In this document: piece after piece, positions 1 through 6,822 of the stretch
Layout of the letters: every line of letters begins with the position of its first letter
Position numbering within the stretch: the first letter of the stretch is position 1
From: JANOGU01 sp964499865
GTDB lineage: Bacteria; Pseudomonadota; Alphaproteobacteria; Rhodobacterales; Rhodobacteraceae
DNA: 23,679 nucleotides
Assembly (NCBI GenBank): GCA_964499865.1
Contig: CAZCPY010000043.1
Span: 1 to 23,679, forward strand
Direction: 5' to 3'
Notes under the pieces: model-generated
Told to the model about the DNA's origin: nothing
Databases searched by the model: none
The model's input: the letters and a program-made list of their open reading frames with translations, nothing else
Made by a program: the position numbers and the translations under genes

Positions 1-505
1 TGATGAAGACGGTGGCCATCGACGGCGCGACCGAGGCGATCTTGTCCTGCACCCGCCGCATCGCCGGCGACGAGCCCAGAAAGGGCGACCCCTGCGGATC
101 GGGCCGCCGGGCGGGGGCGGGCAATCCGGGGTCCTGCGCGGCGTTGGCGACGGCGGCGCAGAGCTGCGCCTCTTCCACCGGCTTGACCAGGAAGTCGTGC
201 GCCCCCCCGCGCATCGCCTCGACCGCGCGGTTGATCGACCCGTGCGCGGTGATGACGATGATGCGGCAGGCCGGAAGCAGGCGCCGCAGGTCGGCCATCA
301 GCTCGATGCCGTCCCGGTCGGGCAGGTTCAGGTCCAGCAGCACCACGGCCGGGCGGTGGCGGCCGCAGGCGGCCAGCCCCGCGGCGGCGGTGGCCGCGAC
401 CGTCACCTTGTGGCCAGCGGCGGTCAGCGCGGCGCGGTAGACCATCTGCAGGGATGCGGTGTCCTCGATCAGCAGCACGGTCGTGCGGGGGCGCGCGTCG
501 GTCAT
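1..505 (-). CDS. LuxO/NtrC-type sigma-54-dependent response regulator, partial (N-terminal 168 codons)
   Basis: The visible part is a receiver domain followed by the beginning of an AAA+ sigma-54 interaction domain; the rest lies beyond the left edge. The receiver has the acidic pair in LLIED (residues 11-15), phosphorylatable Asp58 in LLDLNLPD, Thr87 in VITAHGS and Lys108 in LVKP. After a Pro-rich linker of about 20 residues, FLGSSPAMRRV and VAPSMATVFI match the start of the AAA+ domain just upstream of Walker A, which is why I call an NtrC-class activator rather than an OmpR-type one. The start is ATG at 505, overlapping the stop of the upstream Hpt-like gene (ATGA), so the two are translationally coupled. 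Known for the family: phosphorylation controls ATP-driven opening of sigma-54 promoters. Inference: the Hpt-like neighbour is the phosphodonor. The DNA-binding domain and hence the exact subfamily cannot be seen. Confidence 0.85.
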   Translation of the reverse strand, partial: MTDARPRTTVLLIEDTASLQMVYRAALTAAGHKVTVAATAAAGLAACGRHRPAVVLLDLNLPDRDGIELMADLRRLLPACRIIVITAHGSINRAVEAMRGGAHDFLVKPVEEAQLCAAVANAAQDPGLPAPARRPDPQGSPFLGSSPAMRRVQDKIASVAPSMATVFI

Positions 506-852
506 GCGGCGGCCGTCCCCAGCCGGTGCAGCAGGGCGTCAAGCGCGGCCAGCAGCACCGCGGTCTCTGCCGGCATGGCGGTGCCCGCCTCGGCCCGCGT
601 CTGAAGCGCGCGCGCCTGCGCCGCGGCCGCGGTGGCCCCGACCGTGCCGAACAGCGCGACCAGCACATGCGCCGCCCGGGCCACCTCGGCGGCACCGGCC
701 TGCCCGCCGGCCAGCGCCGGGCGCTGCTGCGACAGGTCCTCGGCCAGCCGGTGCAGGAACTCCGCCCAGTCGCTGCCCAGGATCGCGCGCAGCACCGCCA
801 GCCGGTCGGACACCGCATCTGGCACAGGCGCTGGGGCGAGGGGGGTCGGCAT
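502..852 (-). CDS. Hpt (histidine phosphotransfer)-like domain protein
   Basis: A 116-residue, all-helical, Ala-rich protein with no membrane segment. The stretch AAHVLVALFGTVGA (residues 61-74) lines up with the Hpt signature AHxLKG...NVGA, placing the candidate phospho-accepting histidine at His62. The Lys and Gly that usually follow (LKG) are replaced by VA, so the motif is degenerate. Length is typical of a stand-alone Hpt domain. It overlaps the next gene, a LuxO/NtrC-type regulator, by 4 bp, which fits a phosphorelay in which this protein passes phosphate to that receiver. No hybrid kinase is visible nearby. A weak promoter-like pair on the minus strand (TGGACA, 16 bp, TAGGCT) lies immediately before the ATG. 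The Hpt call rests on one motif plus context. Confidence 0.65.
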   Translation of the reverse strand: MPTPLAPAPVPDAVSDRLAVLRAILGSDWAEFLHRLAEDLSQQRPALAGGQAGAAEVARAAHVLVALFGTVGATAAAAQARALQTRAEAGTAMPAETAVLLAALDALLHRLGTAAA

Positions 853-905
853 GGCGGCAAGCCTACCCGGCCCACCCCGGTTGTCCAGCCGCCGCGGGGT
901 GCCGG

Positions 906-934
906 TTGCACCGCCCCCTCGCCGGGCCTACATC
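906..934 (+). promoter_or_regulatory. Putative sigma-70 promoter of the S49 peptidase gene (possibly leaderless)
   Basis: TTGCAC at 906-911 and TACATC at 929-934 are separated by 17 bp. A transcript starting about 7 bp after the -10 element would begin at the ATG at 941. There is no Shine-Dalgarno sequence before that ATG, which is consistent with a leaderless message. Seen by eye only; the -10 element is a modest match. Confidence 0.35.
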
Positions 935-940
935 CTGCTG

Positions 941-1762
941 ATGATGTCCTGGCTGAACCCCCGCCGCACCCCCCGCATCCCCGTTTTGCGCCTGCAGGGC
1001 GTGATCTCTGCCGGAGGCCGCGCCTCGGGCGGGCTGTCGGATGCGGCGCTCGGGCCGCTGATCGACCGCGCCTTCGCCCGCAAGCCCGCCGCCGTGGCGC
1101 TGGTGGTGAACTCGCCGGGCGGATCGGCGGTGCAGTCGTCGCTGATCGGCGCCCGGATCCGGCGGCTGGCGGCGGAAAAGGGTGTTCCGGTGCATGCCTT
1201 CGTCGAGGATGTGGCGGCCTCGGGCGGCTACTGGCTGGCCTGCGCGGCGGATCACATCTGGCTGGACCGGTCCTCGATCGTGGGGTCGATCGGGGTGATC
1301 TTCGCGGGCTTCGGCTTTCCCGGCGCGATGGCCAGGCTGGGGGTGGAGCGGCGGGTGGTCACGGCCGGAAAGTCGAAGTCGCTGGCCGACCCGTTCCAGC
1401 CCGAAAAGCCCGAGGACGTGGCCCGCCTGCGCGCGCTTCAGGCGCCGATCCACCAGGCCTTCATCGACCATGTGAAGGACCGCCGCGGCGCCCGGCTGGA
1501 CACCACCGCCGACCTGTTCAACGCCGATGTCTGGGTGGGCCGGGAGGCGGTGGACCTGGGCCTTGCCGACGGCGTGGCGCATCTGGTGCCGAAACTGCAG
1601 GAGCTTTACGGCCGCAGGCTGCGCCTGATGCCGCTGGCGCCGCGCGCCTCGCGGCTGTCGCGGCTGATCGGGATGGGCCTCGGTGCCGGTTCGGGGGGGC
1701 TGGCCGCGGCGGCGCTGGACGGCGCCGAGGACCGCGCGCTCTGGGCGCGCTACGGGCTCTGA
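941..1762 (+). CDS. S49 family serine peptidase (SppA/SohB-like)
   Basis: A 273-residue protein of the signal-peptide peptidase A family, short single-domain type. It has the early strand VLRLQGVIS, NSPGG at residues 57-61, the nucleophile Ser94 in EDVAASGGYW, the SSIVGSIGVI segment (111-120), and Lys146 in TAGKSKSLADPF as the likely general base. The Ser-Lys spacing of 52 residues equals that of the Ser/Lys dyad I recall for Bacillus SppA (147/199). There is no clear N-terminal membrane anchor, unlike SppA or SohB, so a cytoplasmic or peripheral location is possible. ATG 941 is chosen because homology begins just after it; ATG 944 is equally plausible. Family role: cleavage of membrane-embedded remnants or small peptides; the substrate here is unknown. 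The next small gene starts 6 bp after the stop. Confidence 0.9.
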   Translation: MMSWLNPRRTPRIPVLRLQGVISAGGRASGGLSDAALGPLIDRAFARKPAAVALVVNSPGGSAVQSSLIGARIRRLAAEKGVPVHAFVEDVAASGGYWLACAADHIWLDRSSIVGSIGVIFAGFGFPGAMARLGVERRVVTAGKSKSLADPFQPEKPEDVARLRALQAPIHQAFIDHVKDRRGARLDTTADLFNADVWVGREAVDLGLADGVAHLVPKLQELYGRRLRLMPLAPRASRLSRLIGMGLGAGSGGLAAAALDGAEDRALWARYGL

Positions 1763-1768
1763 CGCGGG

Positions 1769-1939
1769 ATGCTGGTCAAGGCCGTCCTCGTCTTCCTGCT
1801 GCTGATGGTCGGGGTGGGCATGGTCGGCCGCGCCCTGACGCGCCGCAAGGACGTGCCGCGGATCGGCACCGCCCGGCCCTGCCGGAGCTGCGGGCGGCTG
1901 GTGCGGACGGGCGAACGCTGCCCTTGCGGCAAGGCTTGA
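1769..1939 (+). CDS. Small membrane-anchored zinc-ribbon-like protein (56 aa)
   Basis: A 56-residue open frame starting 6 bp after the S49 peptidase stop and ending 49 bp before the SDR start. It has two parts. Residues 2-18 form a hydrophobic helix (LVKAVLVFLLLMVGVGM) followed by positive charges (RALTRRK), predicting one membrane segment with the C-terminus in the cytoplasm. The tail carries CRSC and CPCG, a C-x2-C...C-x-C pattern that could bind zinc. A shadow frame would be unlikely to combine these, and the tight spacing suggests co-transcription with the peptidase. There is only a weak ribosome-binding sequence (GCGGG directly before ATG), so translation may be coupled to the upstream gene. 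Function unknown; it is easily missed by gene callers because of its length. Confidence 0.75.
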   Translation: MLVKAVLVFLLLMVGVGMVGRALTRRKDVPRIGTARPCRSCGRLVRTGERCPCGKA

Positions 1940-1988
1940 CGGCGCGGCTTTCGGCTTACCTCTGGCGCCGCAACCGAAGGGGGCGTTC

Positions 1989-2765
1989 ATGCGGGCACTG
2001 GTGACCGGCGCGGGGCGCAGGCTGGGGCGGGCGATGGCGCTGCGGCTGGCCGAAGCCGGGCATGACGTGGCGGTGCACTACAACGGCTCGGCGTCCGAAG
2101 CCGAGGCGGTCGCGGCCCAGATCCGCGCGACGGGCCGCAAGGCGCAGGCGTTGCAGGCCGACCTGCTGGACGAAGACGCCACCGCGGGCCTGGTGCCGCG
2201 GGCGGCCGAGGCCCTGGGCGGGCCGCTGACGGTGCTGGTCAACAACGCCTCGATCTTCGAGCACGACACGCTGGCCACGGCGACCAGGGCGTCCTGGGAC
2301 CGCCACATCGGATCGAACCTGCGCGCGCCCTTCGTGCTGACGCAGGCCTTCGCGGCGCAGGCCCTGCCCGCCGCCAGCGACGGCGAGCCCCTGGCCACCG
2401 GGCTCGTCGTCAACCTGATCGACCAGCGCATCCACAAGCCGACGCCCGAGTTCATGACCTACACCATCGCCAAGATGGGGCTCTGGGCATTCACCCGCAC
2501 CGCCGCGCAGGCGCTGGCGCCGGCGATCCGCGTCAACGCCATCGCCCCGGGCCCGACGCTTCAGGGCGCCCGGCAAAGCGCCGACCACTTCGCCCGCCAG
2601 CGTGCCGCCACCGTCCTGCAACGCGGCGCCGACGAAGCCGACATCTGCGGCGCCCTGGCCTACTTGCTGGCCGCGCGGGCGGTGACCGGGCAGGTGCTGG
2701 TGATCGACGGCGGCCAGCATCTGGGCTGGCAGACGCCCGACATCCTGGGCATCGAAGAGGGGTGA
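1989..2765 (+). CDS. SDR family oxidoreductase, pteridine-reductase-like
   Basis: A 258-residue short-chain dehydrogenase with a Rossmann fold. The nucleotide-binding motif is TGAGRRLG (residues 6-13), with Arg where classical SDRs have Gly-Ile-Gly, and the structural motif is NNAS (85-88) rather than NNAG. The active site has Tyr158 and Lys162 (YTIAK), but the usual Ser 13 residues before Tyr is Asp145 (NLIDQR). These three deviations together are characteristic of pteridine reductases (PTR1, FolM), where Asp, Tyr and Lys have the same spacing. I therefore infer NADPH-dependent reduction of a dihydropterin or dihydrofolate-like substrate, although substrate choice cannot be read from sequence alone. 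A good ribosome-binding site (GAAGGGGGC) precedes ATG 1989. No other folate gene is in the window. Confidence 0.85.
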   Translation: MRALVTGAGRRLGRAMALRLAEAGHDVAVHYNGSASEAEAVAAQIRATGRKAQALQADLLDEDATAGLVPRAAEALGGPLTVLVNNASIFEHDTLATATRASWDRHIGSNLRAPFVLTQAFAAQALPAASDGEPLATGLVVNLIDQRIHKPTPEFMTYTIAKMGLWAFTRTAAQALAPAIRVNAIAPGPTLQGARQSADHFARQRAATVLQRGADEADICGALAYLLAARAVTGQVLVIDGGQHLGWQTPDILGIEEG

Positions 2766-3045
2766 CGCGGCCTGCCACCGCAAGTTGTCCACCGCCGGCG
2801 CGCGCGTAACAGGGCTGTGACGGAAGTGCTTGCAGGCCAAGGATTTACCCGGTGGACACAAATCTTTGCCGTGAAATCATATGGTTATAAACTGCTCAAA
2901 AAACAGGCAGATCAGCGAAGCGGGCTGAAAACAACGAAAATTTCGCTGTCCCGAAATCTTCCGCACAGACTTGTCCACAGAAACGGTGGATGCCTTTGCC
3001 CTTGCGAAAGCCGCCCCGGCATTGCAGCGCTAGGGCAGAATCGGG
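2766..3045. other. AT-rich intergenic island between the SDR gene and uvrC
   Basis: This 280-bp gap contains roughly 140 bp (about 2830-2970) that are visibly much richer in A and T than the rest of the window, including ATATGGTTATAAAC (2879-2892) and the short palindrome CGAAAATTTCG (2935-2945). TTGTCCACC occurs at 2785-2793 and TTGTCCACA at 2971-2979; the latter differs from a consensus DnaA box (TTATCCACA) at one base. TCCAC at 2974-2978 and GTGGA at 2986-2990 form an inverted repeat. It probably holds the uvrC promoter, but I could not fix a convincing -35/-10 pair. I see no LexA-type GTTC/GAAC direct repeat and no gene. Confidence 0.5.
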
Positions 3046-4938
3046 ATGGCGCAAGGCGGACGGCCGGTGACTGACGCAACAGACCCCCAGGAGGGCCCGG
3101 CGCCACGCGGCGCCGCCGTGATCGCGGCCGAACTGCGCCACCTGACCGCCGCGCCGGGCGTCTACCGCATGCTCAACGCCGCCGCCGAGGTGCTGTATGT
3201 CGGCAAGGCGCGCAACCTCAAGGCGCGGGTGTCGACCTATGCCCGCCCCGCCGGCCATGCGCCGCGGATCGCCCGGATGATCCAGGAAACCGCGTCGATG
3301 ATGTTCCTGACGACGCGGACGGAAACCGAGGCGCTGCTCCTGGAGCAGAACCTCATCAAGCAGCTGAAACCGCGCTACAACGTGCTGCTGCGCGACGACA
3401 AGTCGTTCCCCAACATCCTGATCTCGACCGAGACCGCCTTTCCCCAGATCAAGAAGCACCGCGGCAAGAAGGCCGAGAAGGGGCATTATTTCGGCCCCTT
3501 CGCCAGTGCGGGCGCGGTCAACCGCACGCTGAACCAGCTGCAGAAGGTGTTCCTCCTGCGCAACTGCTCGGACGCGATGTTCGACAGCCGCACCCGGCCC
3601 TGCCTGATGCACCAGATCCGCCGCTGCTCCGCCCCCTGCGTGGGCAGGATCGACGCGCAGGACTATGGCGCGCTGGTCGCCGACGCGCGGCGGTTCCTGG
3701 AGGGCAAGACGACGACGGTGCAGGCCGATCTGGCCCGGGCGATGACCGAGGCGTCCGAGGCGATGGAGTTCGAACGCGCCGCGGCGCTGCGCGACCGCAT
3801 CCGCGCGCTGACGCAGGTGCAGTCGACGCAAGGCATCAACCCGCGCGGCGTGGCCGAGGCGGATGTCGTGGCGCTGCATCTGGACGGCGGGCAGGCCTGC
3901 GTGCAGGTCTTCTTCATCCGCGCCAACCAGTCCTGGGGCAACCGCGACTTCTACCCCCGCATCGGCGGCGGCGCCGAGGCGCCCGAGATCCTGCAGGCCT
4001 TCCTCGCCCAGTTCTACGACGACCGCGACCCGCCCCGCCTGATCCTGCTGTCGCACGGGGTGGAGGACCCCGACCTGCTGGGCCAGCTTCTGTCCGACCG
4101 GGCGGGCCGCAAGGTCGAGATCGCCGTGCCGGTCCGCGGCGAAAAGGCGGAACTGGTGGAAAACGCCGCCCGCAACGCCCGCGAGAGCCTGGCCCGCCGG
4201 ATGGCGGAATCGGCCACGCAGAACAGGCTTCTGGCCGGCCTGGCCGAGGCCTTCGACCTCGACGCCCCGCCGCGGCGGATCGAGGTCTACGACAACAGCC
4301 ACAACCAGGGCTCGGATGCCGTGGGCGGCATGGTGGTCTCGGGGCCGGAGGGGTTCCTGAAGTCGCAGTACCGCAAGTTCAACATCAAGGCCGCCGCCGG
4401 GAACGACGATTTCGCGATGATGAAGGAGGTCATGACCCGCCGCTTCGAGCGCCTGATCAAGGAAGACCCCGAACGCAAGTCCGACGCCTGGCCCGACCTG
4501 CTGCTGATCGACGGCGGCGCCGGGCAGGTCTCGGCGGTGGGCGAGATCATGGCGGAACTGGGGGTGGACGACATCCCCGTCATCGGCGTGGCCAAGGGGA
4601 TCGACCGGGACGCGGGGAAAGAGGAATTCCACCGCCCCGGCGAGCCGCCGATGGCGCTGCCCCGCAACGACCCCGTGCTGTATTTCGTGCAGCGCCTGCG
4701 CGACGAGGCGCACCGCTGGGCGATCGGCGCGCACCGGGCGAAACGCGCCAAGGCGGTTTCGGCCACCCCGCTCGACGACATCCCCGGCGTGGGCGCGGCG
4801 CGCAAGCGGGCGCTGCTGTCCCACTTCGGCAGCGCCAAGGCGGTGGCCCGCGCCGCCCTTCCCGACCTGATGGACGCGCCGGGGATCAGCCAGGGCGTGG
4901 CGGAAACGGTGTGGAACTTCTTCCATCCGGAGGCGTGA
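3046..4938 (+). CDS. uvrC: Excinuclease ABC subunit C
   Basis: The nuclease subunit of UvrABC nucleotide excision repair, which cuts on both sides of a lesion. At 630 residues it has the full architecture: an N-terminal GIY-YIG domain (GVY at 38-40, YVGKARNLKARV at 51-62) for the 3' incision, a UVR helical hairpin around 227-262 (EFERAAALRDRI) that contacts UvrB, an RNase H-like domain with catalytic Asp416 in VYDNSHNQG for the 5' incision, and helix-hairpin-helix repeats from about 579 to the end (IPGVGAARKRALLSHFG, APGISQGVAETVW). Two starts are possible: ATG 3046, used here, or GTG 3067, which removes seven residues and has AAGG about 11 bases upstream; conserved sequence begins only after residue 25, so homology cannot decide. 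No SOS box is seen upstream. Tandem palindromes follow the stop. Confidence 0.97.
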   Translation: MAQGGRPVTDATDPQEGPAPRGAAVIAAELRHLTAAPGVYRMLNAAAEVLYVGKARNLKARVSTYARPAGHAPRIARMIQETASMMFLTTRTETEALLLEQNLIKQLKPRYNVLLRDDKSFPNILISTETAFPQIKKHRGKKAEKGHYFGPFASAGAVNRTLNQLQKVFLLRNCSDAMFDSRTRPCLMHQIRRCSAPCVGRIDAQDYGALVADARRFLEGKTTTVQADLARAMTEASEAMEFERAAALRDRIRALTQVQSTQGINPRGVAEADVVALHLDGGQACVQVFFIRANQSWGNRDFYPRIGGGAEAPEILQAFLAQFYDDRDPPRLILLSHGVEDPDLLGQLLSDRAGRKVEIAVPVRGEKAELVENAARNARESLARRMAESATQNRLLAGLAEAFDLDAPPRRIEVYDNSHNQGSDAVGGMVVSGPEGFLKSQYRKFNIKAAAGNDDFAMMKEVMTRRFERLIKEDPERKSDAWPDLLLIDGGAGQVSAVGEIMAELGVDDIPVIGVAKGIDRDAGKEEFHRPGEPPMALPRNDPVLYFVQRLRDEAHRWAIGAHRAKRAKAVSATPLDDIPGVGAARKRALLSHFGSAKAVARAALPDLMDAPGISQGVAETVWNFFHPEA

Positions 4939-4951
4939 CGCCGCCGGTCGC

Positions 4952-4976
4952 GCCGGAAAACCGGTCGTTTTCCGGC
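4952..4976. terminator. Hairpin downstream of uvrC
   Basis: GCCGGAAAA (4952-4960) and TTTTCCGGC (4968-4976) are perfect 9-bp inverted arms around a 7-base loop, beginning 13 bp after the uvrC stop. The 3' arm supplies four T residues within the stem but no free T-tract follows. A role as terminator or 3'-end stabiliser is inferred from position. Confidence 0.55.
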
Positions 4977-4998
4977 ACGATTTCCTCAAGGAAATCGT
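4977..4998. repeat. Second palindrome downstream of uvrC
   Basis: ACGATTTCCT (4977-4986) and AGGAAATCGT (4989-4998) are perfect 10-bp arms around the dinucleotide CA, directly abutting the previous hairpin. The ATTTCCT/AGGAAAT core recurs in the palindrome before ubiB (14825-14851), suggesting one family of dispersed intergenic elements. Function could be transcript termination or protection. Confidence 0.55.
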
Positions 4999-5088
4999 CT
5001 GCCCGATCCCTGCCGTCCCGCCTTGCCCCCGCGCGCCTGCCGCCCTATCCCTGCCCCGGACAGACAGCCGGACGGGGAGGAACCAGCC

Positions 5089-6822
5089 ATGACCAGCCAG
5101 CGTTTCGACAAGTCGAAACTGCCCAGCCGCCACGTCACCGAAGGCCCCGCCCGGGCGCCGCACCGGTCGTATTTCTACGCCATGGGCATCACCGAAGAGG
5201 AAATCCACCAGCCCTGGGTGGGTGTCGCCACCTGCTGGAACGAGGCCGCGCCCTGCAACATCGCGCTGAACCGGCAGGCGCAGGTGGTGAAGCAGGGCGT
5301 CAAGAAGGCCGGCGGCACGCCGCGGGAATTCACCACGATCACCGTGACCGACGGCATCGCCATGGGGCACGAGGGGATGCGTTCGTCGCTGGCGTCGAGG
5401 GACGCCATCGCCGACACGGTGGAACTGACGATGCGCGGGCATTGCTATGACGCGCTCGTGGGCCTTGCCGGCTGCGACAAGTCGCTGCCCGGGATGATGA
5501 TGGCGATGGTCCGCCTGAACGTGCCGAGCGTGTTCATCTACGGCGGGTCGATCCTGCCCGGCCGCTACCAGGGCCGCGACATCACCGTGCAGGACATGTT
5601 CGAGGCCGTGGGCAGGAACCAGGCCGGCACGCTGTCCGAGGCGGAACTGGCGATCATGGAACGGGTCGCCTGCCCCTCCAGCGGCGCCTGCGGGGCCCAG
5701 TATACCGCCAACACCATGGCCTGCGTGTCCGAGGCGATCGGGCTCGCGCTGCTCAATTCCTCCTCCGCCCCCGCGCCCTACGAATCCCGCGACCAGTTCT
5801 GCGAGGCGAGCGGAGTCGCGGTGATGACCCTGATCGAGCGCAACATCCGCGCCCGCGACATCGTCACGCTGAAATCCCTGCAGAACGCCGCCCGCGTGGT
5901 GGGCTGCACCGGCGGGTCGACCAACGCCGCCCTGCACCTGCCCGCCATCGCGCACGAGGCGGGGATCGACTTCGACCTGTTCGACGTGGCCGACGCGATG
6001 CGCGACACGCCCTATTTCGTCGACCTGCGGCCGGGCGGGAAATACGTCGCCAAGGACCTGCACGAGGTCGGCGGCGTGGCCGTGGTGATGAAGGAACTCG
6101 CCAGGGCGGGCCTGCTGCACCTCGACTGCATCACCGCCAGCGGCAAGACGCTGGGCGAATCGCTCGACGAGATCAGGGGCGAGGCCGACGGGCGGGTGAT
6201 CCACGACATCGCCTCGCCGATCACGAAAACCGGGGGGGTCGTCAGCCTCAGGGGCAACCTGGCCCCCGATGGCGCCATCGTGAAGGTCGCGGGCATGACG
6301 CCGGAGGAGCAGGTCTTCCGGGGCCCGGCCCGTGTCTTCGAGAACGAGGAAGAGGCCTTCGAGGCCGTCCGCGCCCGCGCCTACAGGGAGGGCGAGGTGC
6401 TGGTGATCCGCAACGAGGGCCCCGCCGGCGGCCCGGGGATGCGCGAGATGCTGGCGACCACGGCGGCGCTGTCGGGCCAGGGCATGGGCAAGAAGGTGGC
6501 GCTGATCACCGACGGCCGCTTTTCGGGCGCCACGCGCGGCTTCTGCGTCGGCCATGTGGGGCCCGAGGCCGCGCATGGCGGGCCGATCGCGCTGCTCAGG
6601 GACGGTGACATCATCACGCTGAACGCGCTGACGGGCGAGCTTTCGGTGGCCCTGACCGATGCCGACCTGGCCGCCCGCAAGGCCGAATGGAACGGCCCGC
6701 GCAAGACCGCCTACACGTCGGGCGCCGTGCACAAGTTCGCCAGGCTCTGCGGCGGGGCGCGCTGGGGTGCCGTCACCCATCCGGGGGCCAGGGGTGAAAG
6801 CCACGTCTACATGGACCAGTAG
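5089..6822 (+). CDS. ilvD: Dihydroxy-acid dehydratase
   Basis: Converts 2,3-dihydroxyisovalerate and dihydroxymethylvalerate to the 2-keto acids of valine and isoleucine synthesis, in the cytoplasm. The 577 residues match the usual IlvD length. Cysteine ligands for the Fe-S cluster are visible at Cys56 (NEAAPCN), Cys129 (GCDKSLPGM) and Cys201 (PSSGACGAQYTANTM), the pattern of the [2Fe-2S] type. Other family signatures are EGMRSSLASRD, GCTGGSTNAALHL, and ITDGRFSGATRGFCVGHV near the C-terminus. The sugar-acid dehydratases and Edd are relatives, but the length and the SYFYAMG N-terminus favour IlvD. ATG 5089 is chosen for the strong GGGGAGGA ribosome-binding site at 5074-5081. The next gene begins inside its 3' end. 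No leader-peptide attenuator is apparent in the 150 bp upstream, which are occupied by the two palindromes. Confidence 0.95.
   Translation: MTSQRFDKSKLPSRHVTEGPARAPHRSYFYAMGITEEEIHQPWVGVATCWNEAAPCNIALNRQAQVVKQGVKKAGGTPREFTTITVTDGIAMGHEGMRSSLASRDAIADTVELTMRGHCYDALVGLAGCDKSLPGMMMAMVRLNVPSVFIYGGSILPGRYQGRDITVQDMFEAVGRNQAGTLSEAELAIMERVACPSSGACGAQYTANTMACVSEAIGLALLNSSSAPAPYESRDQFCEASGVAVMTLIERNIRARDIVTLKSLQNAARVVGCTGGSTNAALHLPAIAHEAGIDFDLFDVADAMRDTPYFVDLRPGGKYVAKDLHEVGGVAVVMKELARAGLLHLDCITASGKTLGESLDEIRGEADGRVIHDIASPITKTGGVVSLRGNLAPDGAIVKVAGMTPEEQVFRGPARVFENEEEAFEAVRARAYREGEVLVIRNEGPAGGPGMREMLATTAALSGQGMGKKVALITDGRFSGATRGFCVGHVGPEAAHGGPIALLRDGDIITLNALTGELSVALTDADLAARKAEWNGPRKTAYTSGAVHKFARLCGGARWGAVTHPGARGESHVYMDQ

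Noticed and set aside
863..1990. Long minus-strand frame opposite the S49 peptidase gene.
   Set aside because: It mirrors a gene with clear catalytic motifs and has shadow-like Arg/Ala/Pro/Gly composition.
2766..3045. LexA (SOS) box upstream of uvrC.
   Set aside because: No GTTC/GAAC direct repeat with 7-bp spacing, the alphaproteobacterial form, was seen in the gap.
2817..3074. An 85-codon plus-strand frame in the AT-rich island before uvrC.
   Set aside because: No ribosome-binding site, no recognisable motif, and it overlaps the uvrC start; its less biased composition only reflects the AT-rich DNA.
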